Origin: Acidimicrobiales bacterium
GTDB lineage: Bacteria > Actinomycetota > Acidimicrobiia > Acidimicrobiales > RAAP-2
Length of the DNA stretch: 11,400 nucleotides
Direction of reading: 5' to 3'
Assembly (NCBI GenBank): GCA_017883125.1
Contig: JADGOD010000052.1
Coordinates: 1 to 11,400 of the forward strand
In this document: piece after piece, positions 1-5,691 of the stretch
Layout: the number at the start of each line of letters is the position of its first letter
Numbering within the stretch: the stretch's first letter is position 1
Translations under genes and position numbers: made by a program
The notes under the pieces: model-generated
What the model was told of the DNA's origin: nothing
Databases searched by the model: none
What the model saw: only the letters and a program-made list of their open reading frames with translations

Positions 1-401
1 AGCGCGACCTGCAGCACACGATGCACGACCTGGTCGGGATCATCCGGACCGAATCGGAGATGAAGACCGCGCTCGGCGTGATCGCGGAGCTCAAGGAGCG
101 GGTCACCAGGCTTTCGGTCGAGGGGCACGTGCAGTTCAACCCGGGCTGGAACCTGGCGACGGACCTGCCGGCGATGCTCACCGTCTCGAGGTGCGTTGCT
201 CTCGGAGCGAGGGACCGCAAGGAGTCGCGAGGCGGGCAGACCCGTGAGGACTTCCCCGCTCCCGATCCCGAGCTGGGCAAGGTCAACTTCGTCATCAGCC
301 AGCCTTCGGGCCGTGGCTTCGCCAGCGAGATCACCATCTCGCCCGAGCCTCTTCCCGTGATGCCCGATGAACTCAAGGCACTTCTCGAGGAGGTTAAGTA
401 G
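1..401 (+). CDS. sdhA: Succinate dehydrogenase/fumarate reductase flavoprotein subunit, C-terminal part (5' end outside window)
   Basis: The reading frame is open from base 3 to the TAG at 399-401, giving about 132 residues of a C-terminus. It carries the conserved late segment of the flavoprotein family, ALGARDRKESRGGQTREDFP, where Arg and His/Gln residues of the ESRG-x-x-R-x-D-x-P block are typical of SdhA/FrdA. The preceding stretch (TESEMKTAL...ELKERV) matches the helical region that follows the FAD-binding and capping domains. In the family this subunit oxidises succinate to fumarate on covalently bound FAD and passes electrons to the iron-sulfur subunit at the membrane. Its stop codon directly abuts the ATG of sdhB, so the two are co-translated. 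The Sdh1-like SdhB next door suggests the mycobacterial gene order anchor-sdhA-sdhB, so a cytochrome b/anchor gene probably lies upstream of the window (inference). Confidence 0.9.
   Translation, partial: RDLQHTMHDLVGIIRTESEMKTALGVIAELKERVTRLSVEGHVQFNPGWNLATDLPAMLTVSRCVALGARDRKESRGGQTREDFPAPDPELGKVNFVISQPSGRGFASEITISPEPLPVMPDELKALLEEVK
387..393 (+). promoter_or_regulatory. Shine-Dalgarno sequence of sdhB
   Basis: GAGGAGG lies 8 nt before the sdhB ATG at 402 and is embedded in the last codons of sdhA, so translation of the two subunits is coupled. Confidence 0.8.
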
Positions 402-1181
402 ATGAGCGATGTCGTGATGCGCGTCTGGCGCGGTGACCTGAGCGGTGGAGACTTCGAGCAGTACACGATCCCCGCCGTGGAGGGCGAGGTCGTCCTCGAC
501 GTCATCCACCGCATCCAGGCCACCGAGGCCCCAGACCTCGCGTGTCGGTGGAACTGCAAGGCCGGCAAGTGCGGGTCGTGCTCGGTGGAGATCAACGGCA
601 AGCCCCGGCTCATGTGCATGACCCGGATGAGCCAGCTCCCCGAGGGCGAGCCGATCACGGTGACCCCGCTTCGGGCGTTCCCCGTGATCCGGGACCTCGT
701 CAGCGACGTGAGCTTCAACTACGAGATGGCTCGCAAGGTCCCCGCGTTCAATCCGCCGCCCCGTCCCGAGGGTGGCTACCGCATGCAGCAGATCGACGTC
801 GACCGGGGCCAGGAGTTCCGCAAGTGCATCGAGTGCTTCATGTGCCAGGACGTCTGCCACGTGATCCGTGACCACGAGGAGAACAAGCCCAAGTACGCCG
901 GGCCCCGCTTCTTCATCCGCTATGCCGAGCTCGAGATGCACCCGCTCGACACGAACGACCGGCGTGAGTTCGTCCGCGAGGAGATGGGCCTTGGGATGTG
1001 CAACATCACCAAGTGCTGCACCGATGTCTGCCCGGAGCACATCAAGATCACCGACAACGCCATCATCCCCATGAAGGAGCGCGTCGTGGACGCGTCCTAC
1101 GACCCGGTGGCGTGGCTGGGACGCAAGATCATGCGTCGGACGAAGCGGACCCCCACCGAGGCGGCCGTCCAGCCTGAGTAG
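402..1181 (+). CDS. sdhB: Succinate dehydrogenase/fumarate reductase iron-sulfur subunit (Sdh1-like)
   Basis: A 259-residue protein with all three iron-sulfur centres visible. The N-terminal ferredoxin-like domain has C52-x4-C57-x2-C60-x11-C72 for the 2Fe-2S cluster. The C-terminal domain has C142-x2-C145-x2-C148-x3-C152 (KCIECFMCQDVC) and C200-x5-C206-x3-C210-P (CNITKCCTDVCP) for the 4Fe-4S and 3Fe-4S clusters. After C152 comes His rather than the usual Pro. The segment HVIRDHEE...AGPRFFIRYAELEMHPLDT resembles, from memory, the mycobacterial Sdh1 iron-sulfur subunit (Rv0247c type) more than the classical SdhB. It passes electrons from the flavoprotein to the quinone site at the cytoplasmic membrane. 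No anchor gene follows; a strong terminator does, so sdhB ends its operon. The basic C-terminal tail (RKIMRRTKRT) is poorly conserved. Confidence 0.95.
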   Translation: MSDVVMRVWRGDLSGGDFEQYTIPAVEGEVVLDVIHRIQATEAPDLACRWNCKAGKCGSCSVEINGKPRLMCMTRMSQLPEGEPITVTPLRAFPVIRDLVSDVSFNYEMARKVPAFNPPPRPEGGYRMQQIDVDRGQEFRKCIECFMCQDVCHVIRDHEENKPKYAGPRFFIRYAELEMHPLDTNDRREFVREEMGLGMCNITKCCTDVCPEHIKITDNAIIPMKERVVDASYDPVAWLGRKIMRRTKRTPTEAAVQPE

Positions 1182-1191
1182 AGCTGCAGAG

Positions 1192-1234
1192 AAGGCCCGC
1201 CCTCACGCTTCGAAGTGGCGTGAGGGCGGGCCTT
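1192..1234 (+). terminator. Strong terminator-like hairpin after sdhB
   Basis: A perfect 17-bp stem pairs 1192-1208 (AAGGCCCGCCCTCACGC) with 1218-1234 (GCGTGAGGGCGGGCCTT) around a 9-nt loop. It begins 11 nt after the sdhB stop. The right arm ends in CCTTTCTG rather than a long T run. Being perfectly symmetrical, it could also act on transcripts arriving from the convergent FKBP gene. Confidence 0.85.
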
Positions 1235-1285
1235 TCTGCGTTGCGACGCCTCGTGGGGCCTCGTGGGTGGCCCACCCAGCCGGAT

Positions 1286-1310
1286 GGGCGGTGCGGGGCC
1301 GAGCCCGCCC
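1286..1310 (-). terminator. Possible terminator hairpin of the FKBP lipoprotein gene
   Basis: GGGCGG (1286-1291) and CCGCCC (1305-1310) are complementary. An inner GGGC/GCCC pairing (1296-1299 with 1303-1306) can form instead. The structure lies 5 nt downstream of the FKBP stop on the - strand and has no T run. A further hairpin (1264-1269 with 1273-1278, TGGGTG-GCC-CACCCA) follows. Given the very high GC content, chance pairing is possible. Confidence 0.35.
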
Positions 1311-1315
1311 AGCAG

Positions 1316-1864
1316 CTAGTTCACCTTGAGGACATCGACGATGAAGACCAGCGTGTCGTTCGAGGAGATGCCCGGCCCGGGTGACTGCGCTCCGTAGCCG
1401 AGCGACGCGGGGATGATGAGCTCACGGCGACCACCCGCCTGCATTCCGGCCACGCCTCGGTCCCAGCCTTTGATCACCTGACCGGCTCCCAGCGTGAACT
1501 GGAACGGCTGGCTCGTCCACGACGACTGGACCACCTTGTTCGACGAGTAGGTGGCAAGCACGTACTGGACCGTGACGGTGTCACCGGCCTTGGCCGCCGG
1601 ACCGGTCCCGGTGATGAGATCGGCGCTCTCGAGCTGGGTGGGAGGGGTGCTGGTGGGCACTGTGGCGATGGGCTCTGAGCCCGCGGTGCCCGTTGCCGAT
1701 CGATCCTGGGCCGGGATCGGGGCGATCACCGCGGGGCTGGACGAACCAGCCGGTGACGTCGCTGCGGTCGTGGACGAGGAGGACGTCGACGAGCTGCTGC
1801 ACCCAGCGAGCGCGAGGGCTGACGTCGCCAGAACTGCGAGCGACCACCGTCGGGTTGAGGACAT
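1316..1864 (-). CDS. FKBP-type peptidyl-prolyl isomerase, secreted lipoprotein
   Basis: A 182-residue protein. Residues 1-22 form a lipoprotein signal peptide: basic start (STRR), hydrophobic core and lipobox LALAGC with Cys22 as the lipidation site. A Ser/Thr/Pro-rich, probably disordered linker covers residues 23-80. An FKBP domain follows (about 82-182), shown by VIKGWDRG (Trp134), GMQAGGRRELIIPASLGYG and TLVFIVDVL at the end. The family isomerises X-Pro bonds; this one would act outside the membrane on exported proteins. The usual FDSS of the active-site pocket reads VQSS (112-115), so the Phe and Asp are replaced and activity may be weak. A GAAAGGA ribosome site lies 9 nt before the ATG. 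The gene appears to stand alone, between the convergent sdhB terminator and the DUF1622 gene. Confidence 0.92.
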   Translation of the reverse strand: MSSTRRWSLAVLATSALALAGCSSSSTSSSSTTAATSPAGSSSPAVIAPIPAQDRSATGTAGSEPIATVPTSTPPTQLESADLITGTGPAAKAGDTVTVQYVLATYSSNKVVQSSWTSQPFQFTLGAGQVIKGWDRGVAGMQAGGRRELIIPASLGYGAQSPGPGISSNDTLVFIVDVLKVN

Positions 1865-1929
1865 GGAGGTTGATCCTTTCGGGTTGCGGCTCTTGGGGCG
1901 CAGGAGCGATCCGACGCCGTGCCTTGGAC

Positions 1930-1935
1930 ATCATA
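1930..1935 (-). promoter_or_regulatory. Candidate -10 box for the FKBP lipoprotein gene
   Basis: TATGAT on the - strand (preceded by GTGCT) would start transcription about 60 nt before the FKBP ATG. No clear TTGACA-like -35 sits 16-18 bp upstream. The inverted repeat CGCATC-TCG-GATGCG at 1948-1962 occupies the spacer/-35 area and could be an operator or a chance hairpin. Confidence 0.35.
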
Positions 1936-1979
1936 AGCACCCGGGCCCGCATCTCGGATGCGCTCGGCTCCTCATCGAC

Positions 1980-2006
1980 CGATCGGCCCAGACGCCGGGC
2001 TGATCG
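1980..2006 (-). terminator. Hairpin terminator after the DUF1622 gene
   Basis: CGATCGGCCC (1980-1989) pairs with GGGCTGATCG (1997-2006) in a 10-bp stem with one G-U wobble and a 7-nt loop. It starts 5 nt downstream of the DUF1622 stop on the - strand. There is no T tract, which is common for GC-rich actinobacterial terminators. Confidence 0.6.
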
Positions 2007-2011
2007 TGCGG

Positions 2012-2356
2012 TCAGCTCTGGCTCTGCCAGGGCCAGCGCCCGGTCACCTCGACCTCCAACGTGGCCGACAGGAAGGACCGGATCAGCACGATCAGCGCCA
2101 AGATCCCGACTGAGGTGAACGTGGGGGTCGTCGCCACCGTCCGGATGATGTCACCGGCGATCAGGAGCTCGAGTCCGAGCAGGATGGCTCGGCCGATGCC
2201 CTGGCGCACCGTTCGATACGAGCCGAGCGACCGATCGCCTCGTGCGAAGCGCCGACAGAAGAGCCCGAGGGCGCCGAACAGCCCCACGACCATCACGATG
2301 ACGCCGAGGACGTCGATGGCCTCCCCGACGTGATTCACGATCTCCTGCCAGCGCAT
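2012..2356 (-). CDS. DUF1622 family membrane protein
   Basis: A 114-residue protein of unknown function with three hydrophobic segments at about residues 16-34, 57-74 and 82-98. Between the first and second is a basic loop (CRRFARGDRSLGSYRTVR), which by the positive-inside rule should be cytoplasmic. The recognisable DUF1622 pattern is GRAILLGLELLIAGDIIRTV followed by ALIVLIRSFLS and EVEVTGRWPW at the C-terminus. The family is widespread and small, and I know of no assigned function. An AGGA ribosome site lies 7 nt before the ATG. The gene follows mdh on the same strand with a 68-bp gap, and a hairpin closes it, so it may be a short unit of its own or read through from mdh. Nothing in the sequence links it to the FKBP gene functionally. 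Confidence 0.85.
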   Translation of the reverse strand: MRWQEIVNHVGEAIDVLGVIVMVVGLFGALGLFCRRFARGDRSLGSYRTVRQGIGRAILLGLELLIAGDIIRTVATTPTFTSVGILALIVLIRSFLSATLEVEVTGRWPWQSQS

Positions 2357-2394
2357 CGACGGATCCTGACAGCCTCAGCGGCACTCAGCAATTC

Positions 2395-2414
2395 CTCGCC
2401 TGATGCTCGGCGAG
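2395..2414 (-). terminator. Weak terminator-like hairpin after mdh
   Basis: CTCGCC (2395-2400) and GGCGAG (2409-2414) form a perfect 6-bp stem with an 8-nt loop, 10 nt downstream of the mdh stop. It is short and lacks a T run, so it may be only a partial terminator or chance. Confidence 0.3.
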
Positions 2415-2424
2415 CCCGGTGGTG

Positions 2425-3420
2425 CTAGCCGATGAGGCCGAGCTCCTTGACGGCGTCGCGCTCTTCGATCAGCTCGTTCTGCGTGGTAGCGATGCGGTCC
2501 TTGGCGAACTCGTCGTGCTCGACGCCCTCGATGACCGACCATCCGCCCCGGCCGTCGGCCCGAACCGGGTAGCCGAACATCAGGCCCTCGGGAACGCCGT
2601 ACTCACCGTTCGAGCTGACCGCCACCGAGACGCAGTCTCCGTCCGGCGTCGCCTGGCGCAGCCCGACCACCGTGTCGATCGCTGCATTTGCCGCAGAGGC
2701 CGCTGAGGAGGCCCCACGGGCCTCGATGATGGCAGCGCCACGCTTCTGGACGGTCTCGATGAACTCACCCTGGAGCCATGCGGAGTCGGTGATCACCTCG
2801 GGCACGGCGGTCCCGGCGATGGTGGCGTTGGCGTAGGCCGGGAACTGGGTGGCGGAGTGGTTCCCCCAGATGGCGAGGTTCCGAACCTCGGCCACGGGAG
2901 CGCCAGCCTTCTTGGCCAGCTGGGTCTCCGCCCGGTTCTGGTCCAGACGGGTCATGGCGAACCACCGGTCTGAGGGGATCTCCGGAGCGTTCCCCTTGGC
3001 GATCAGGCAGTTGGTGTTGCACGGGTTGCCGACGACGAGGACCCGGACGTCCGAGGCGGCGTTGGCGGCGATGGCCTGGCCCTGGGGCTTGAAGATGCCC
3101 CCGTTGACGTTGAGCAGGTCTCCACGCTCCATACCGGCCTTCCGGGGCACAGAACCGACCAGGAGGACCCAGGAGGTTCCGTTGAAGGCGACGTTGAGGT
3201 CCGTGGTGGCCTCGACGCCGGCCAGCAGCGGGAAGGCGCAGTCATCGAGCTCCATGACGACGCCCTCGAGCGCCTTCATGCCTGGCTCGATCTCGAGCAG
3301 CCTCAGGACGACCGGCTGGTCTGCTCCGAGGAGCTGGCCCGAAGCGATGCGGAAGAGGAGCTGGTAGCCGATCTGGCCTGCAGCGCCGGTGACGGTGACG
3401 TGGACGGGGGAGGTAGCCAT
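2425..3420 (-). CDS. mdh: Malate dehydrogenase (NAD-dependent)
   Basis: With the ATG at 3418-3420 the protein has 331 residues, the usual length for actinobacterial Mdh. It reversibly oxidises malate to oxaloacetate in the TCA cycle, in the cytoplasm. The NAD-binding loop is GAAGQIG (12-18). The substrate loop has R93-K-x-G-M-x-R99. GNPCNTN (131-137), MTRLDQNR (Asp160 and Arg163) and WGNHSATQ (catalytic His188) follow, and GEYGVPEGLMFGYPV lies near the C-terminus. The frame stays open for 30 more codons to an upstream GTG/ATG-type start near 3510, but that extension has no family similarity. No Shine-Dalgarno precedes the chosen ATG; instead a TANNNT box lies 7 bp upstream, so the mRNA may be leaderless. 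The gene lies downstream of a hairpin that seems to end the metF operon, so it is probably transcribed on its own. Confidence 0.95.
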   Translation of the reverse strand: MATSPVHVTVTGAAGQIGYQLLFRIASGQLLGADQPVVLRLLEIEPGMKALEGVVMELDDCAFPLLAGVEATTDLNVAFNGTSWVLLVGSVPRKAGMERGDLLNVNGGIFKPQGQAIAANAASDVRVLVVGNPCNTNCLIAKGNAPEIPSDRWFAMTRLDQNRAETQLAKKAGAPVAEVRNLAIWGNHSATQFPAYANATIAGTAVPEVITDSAWLQGEFIETVQKRGAAIIEARGASSAASAANAAIDTVVGLRQATPDGDCVSVAVSSNGEYGVPEGLMFGYPVRADGRGGWSVIEGVEHDEFAKDRIATTQNELIEERDAVKELGLIG

Positions 3421-3427
3421 GGGCCAC

Positions 3428-3433
3428 ACGGTA
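3428..3433 (-). promoter_or_regulatory. Candidate -10 box for a leaderless mdh transcript
   Basis: TACCGT (TANNNT) ends 7 bp before the mdh ATG, which would put the transcription start at or next to the A of the start codon. This fits the absence of a Shine-Dalgarno. No -35 box is evident. Confidence 0.4.
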
Positions 3434-3535
3434 GTAGGGAGAGACCCCTTCGCTCCAACTGAGAGACAGAACGGGATGCTGAGTTCGCCGGCGACGCCGT
3501 CGGTGCCCACGGTGATCTCTCCAGCCCAACGTGCA

Positions 3536-3557
3536 CGGGGTGGCCGAAGCCACCTCG
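3536..3557 (-). terminator. Terminator hairpin closing the purN-metF operon
   Basis: CGGGGTGGC (3536-3544) pairs with GCCACCTCG (3549-3557): nine pairs including one G-U, around a four-base loop. Read on the - strand the loop is C(UUCG)G, the very stable tetraloop often found in terminators. It begins about 10 nt after the metF stop. Few T residues follow. Confidence 0.6.
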
Positions 3558-3567
3558 GAGGCGTCGC

Positions 3568-4431
3568 TCAGGCGCCAGAGAGGCCGAGGGCGTGAGCGAT
3601 CTCACGCGTGGCCGAGGACCGGTTCAGCGTGTAGAAGTGCAGGCCCGGCGCGCCGACCCCCATCAGCCCGGTGCAGAGCTCGCTCGCCAGAGCGATCCCC
3701 TCGGCCCTCACCGCAGCGGGGCCTCCCGCCGCATCGGCATCCACGAGCCGCTGCACGGCCCACTCAGGCACCGGCGAACCCATCGTGGCCATCCGTGGCA
3801 CCGAGGAGAGCGAGGTCACCGGCATGATCCCCGGGAGCACCGGCTTGGTCACCCCTCGGCGTTCGAGGTCATCGACCAGGCCGGTGTACTCCTCCAGCGA
3901 GAAGAAGAATTGGGTGACGGCGAAGTCGGCCGCTTCGAGCTTGGCGGCCAGGTGGTCGCGGTCTTCCTCCAGATTCGCTGAACGGGGGTGCCCAGCCGGA
4001 TGGGCGGCGACTCCGATCGAGAATCCACCGACCTCGCGGGCCAACGCCACGAGCTCGGTGGCGTAGCGCAGCTCGCCGCGGGGAGCGTCGGGATCGGACG
4101 GCGGATCTCCCCCGAGGGCCATCAGGTTCTCAACCCCGATCGAGCGGTACTCCTCGAGGATGCTGATCAGCTCCGATCTCGTGTGGGCCACGCAGATCAG
4201 ATGGGCCATCGGGGTGAGCGTGGTCTCGTTCTGGATCATCGAGACGAGGTCGAAGGTGCGCTGGCGTGACTCGGCCCCCCCGCGGTAGGTGACCGAGACG
4301 AACGACGGGTGGAGCAACTCGAGGTCCTTGAGCGTGGCGGCCAGAGTGGTCGCCTCCTCGTCGGACCTCGGAGGGAAGAACTCGAAGGAGACGGTGGTCG
4401 ATGCCTTGAGGAGATCTGCGATCTTCACCAT
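3568..4431 (-). CDS. metF: Methylenetetrahydrofolate reductase (FAD-dependent)
   Basis: A 287-residue TIM-barrel enzyme that reduces 5,10-methylene-THF to 5-methyl-THF, the methyl donor for methionine synthesis. Motifs in order: SFEFFPPRS with Glu17 at the position of the catalytic acid, SVTYRGGAESRQRT, MAHLICVAHT, LMALGGDPPSDPDAP, DFAVTQFFFS, PGIMPVTS and GAPGLHFYTLNR at the C-terminus. The TYRGGxxSRxRT block differs from the commoner TYGAGGSTRDRT. The length is normal for the bacterial catalytic-domain form, with no regulatory domain. The open frame has GTG, ATG and GTG in a row; the middle ATG is chosen because GGAG (4437-4440) is 5 nt from it and only 2 nt from the first GTG. It is the last gene of the one-carbon operon, 19 nt after the cupin stop. 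Confidence 0.93.
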   Translation of the reverse strand: MVKIADLLKASTTVSFEFFPPRSDEEATTLAATLKDLELLHPSFVSVTYRGGAESRQRTFDLVSMIQNETTLTPMAHLICVAHTRSELISILEEYRSIGVENLMALGGDPPSDPDAPRGELRYATELVALAREVGGFSIGVAAHPAGHPRSANLEEDRDHLAAKLEAADFAVTQFFFSLEEYTGLVDDLERRGVTKPVLPGIMPVTSLSSVPRMATMGSPVPEWAVQRLVDADAAGGPAAVRAEGIALASELCTGLMGVGAPGLHFYTLNRSSATREIAHALGLSGA

Positions 4432-4450
4432 CACTGCTCCGGGTTGAGGC

Positions 4451-4828
4451 TCAAGACCCGGCTCGGCCGAAGTCGTCGTCGAAGCGGACGATGTCGTCCT
4501 CGCCGAAGTACGAGCCGTGCTGGACCTCGATGAAGACCAGCGGCACGTCGCCGACGTTCTCGCAGCGGTGGGCGGCGCCCTGGGGGATATCGATGGACTG
4601 GCCGGGATCGACCATGTGCTCGACCCCGTCGATGGTGACCTTGCCCAGACCTGCGACCACGAACCAGTGCTCCGAGCGCTGCGCGTGGCTCTGATAGCTC
4701 AACCGCTTTCCCGGCTCGACGTTGATCCGCTTGACCTTGTGATCTGGCTGGGCATCGTCGAGGACCACGTAGACCCCCCACGGCCGCTCGTCGAACTCCC
4801 GGCCCCTGTCGTCGATCCTCGGCGTCAT
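4451..4828 (-). CDS. Phosphomannose isomerase type II-like cupin protein
   Basis: A single-domain cupin of 125 residues. It matches the C-terminal mannose-6-phosphate isomerase domain (the PF01050 type) of bifunctional ManC/AlgA enzymes: RPWGVY (16-21), KVKRINVEPGKRLSYQSHAQRSEHW (31-55), VAGLGKVTIDG, IPQGAAHRCEN (81-91) and IEVQHGSYFGEDDIVRFDDDFGR at the end. His48, Glu53 and His87 are likely metal ligands, as in the family. The guanylyltransferase half is absent. Such stand-alone proteins may isomerise mannose-6-phosphate or another sugar phosphate; the real substrate cannot be told. The start at 4828 is fixed by GGAGAGGA 4 nt upstream and by its ATGA overlap with the folD stop; a longer frame upstream merely overlaps folD. 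It sits between folD and metF, although no folate role is known for this fold. Confidence 0.85.
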   Translation of the reverse strand: MTPRIDDRGREFDERPWGVYVVLDDAQPDHKVKRINVEPGKRLSYQSHAQRSEHWFVVAGLGKVTIDGVEHMVDPGQSIDIPQGAAHRCENVGDVPLVFIEVQHGSYFGEDDIVRFDDDFGRAGS

Positions 4829-5679
4829 CGGATCCTCTCCGCTGCCGCCACGGCGTTGCGCAGGAGCATCGCCCTGGTCATCGGACCGACCCCTCCGATG
4901 CGAGGGGTGATCCAGCTGGCCACCTCGGCGACGTCCTCGGCGACATCGCTCATGAGGCGCTTGCCCTCCCAGCTCGTCCCCGCGCCGACGACGGCCGCCC
5001 CGGGCTTGACCATGTCCTTGGTGACCAGACCAGCGACCCCAGCCGCCGCGACCACGATGTCGGCCTGACGCACGAGCGAGGCCATGTCGTCCACCCCGGT
5101 GTGCACCACGGTCACCGCCGCGTTGCACCCGGGCCGGCGCATGACCAGCAGGAGGGCCAGCGGCCGGCCGATGGTGAGGCCCCGGCCGATGATGACGACA
5201 TGACGACCCTCCACCTGGACCTGGTGCTGGGCCAGCAGCTCGACGATCCCCGCCGGGGTGCAGGGAAGTGGCCCCGGGGCGCCCATGACGAGCTTGCCGA
5301 GGTTCATCGGATGGAGCCCATCGACGTCCTTCTCCGGATCGACGGCCAGGAGAACCTGCCCCTCGTCGATCCCGTTGGGCATCGGGAGCTGGACGAGTAT
5401 CGACGCGATCGCCGGGTCGGCGTTCATGGTGCGGATCGCATCGAGCACCTCGTCTTGCGTGGCATCCTGGCCGAGCTTGACGTGAACGCTCTCGATGCCG
5501 ACCTCCTTGCAGTCGGCGTGCTTCATCGCCACGTACTTCGCGCTCGAACCATCCTCGCCGACGAGGATCGTGCCCAGCGCCACCTGCCGGCCGATCGCCG
5601 CCAGGCGGGCGACTCGGTCGCCGACCTCCATCTTGATCCGTCCAGCGACCTTCTCGCCGTCTAAGAGCTGTGCTGTCAT
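4825..5679 (-). CDS. folD: Methylenetetrahydrofolate dehydrogenase/methenyltetrahydrofolate cyclohydrolase
   Basis: A 284-residue bifunctional cytoplasmic enzyme interconverting 5,10-methylene-, methenyl- and 10-formyl-THF with NADP. The active site is visible: Y49-x3-K53 (AKYVAMKHADCKEVGI), Gln98 in VQLPMP, and Asp120 in PEKDVDGLHPMNLGKL. Then come PCTPAGIVELL (139-149), the actinobacterial dinucleotide-binding form GRGLTIGRPLALLL (165-178), and IGGVGPMTRAMLL near the end. The usual IDVGI/LDVGV strand reads VGAGT here (231-235). The frame runs open to 5781, but the start at 5679 is supported by AGGAG 7 nt upstream and by the family's N-terminus (MTAQLLDGEKVA). The gene begins 10 nt after the purH stop and its own TGA overlaps the cupin ATG. 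It supplies 10-formyl-THF for PurN and PurH, and its methylene-THF is the MetF substrate. Confidence 0.95.
   Translation of the reverse strand: MTAQLLDGEKVAGRIKMEVGDRVARLAAIGRQVALGTILVGEDGSSAKYVAMKHADCKEVGIESVHVKLGQDATQDEVLDAIRTMNADPAIASILVQLPMPNGIDEGQVLLAVDPEKDVDGLHPMNLGKLVMGAPGPLPCTPAGIVELLAQHQVQVEGRHVVIIGRGLTIGRPLALLLVMRRPGCNAAVTVVHTGVDDMASLVRQADIVVAAAGVAGLVTKDMVKPGAAVVGAGTSWEGKRLMSDVAEDVAEVASWITPRIGGVGPMTRAMLLRNAVAAAERIR
4833..4840 (-). promoter_or_regulatory. Shine-Dalgarno sequence of the cupin gene
   Basis: GGAGAGGA within the final codons of folD, 4 nt from the ATG. It supports the short start over the 225-codon frame that begins far inside folD. Confidence 0.65.
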
Positions 5680-5686
5680 CGTCGAT

Positions 5687-5691
5687 CTCCT
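5687..5691 (-). promoter_or_regulatory. Shine-Dalgarno of folD overlapping the purH stop
   Basis: The - strand reads TAGGAG: the TAG is the purH stop (5690-5692) and AGGAG is the folD ribosome site, 7 nt before its ATG. This couples the two genes and selects the folD start at 5679. Confidence 0.75.

Noticed and set aside
231..1074. Overlapping + strand frames inside sdhB (for example 542-871 and 868-1074)
   Set aside because: They are frame-shifted shadows of sdhB, Arg/Pro- or Ser-rich, and the sdhB frame carries all three cluster motifs.
3421..3510. N-terminal extension of malate dehydrogenase by 30 residues
   Set aside because: The extension has no family similarity or hydrophobic character, and the ATG at 3420 gives the standard N-terminus just before the NAD-binding loop.
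4829..5128. A 225-residue version of the cupin protein
   Set aside because: The added part lies wholly inside folD in another frame and is low-complexity Arg/Gly sequence; the ATG at 4828 has its own Shine-Dalgarno.
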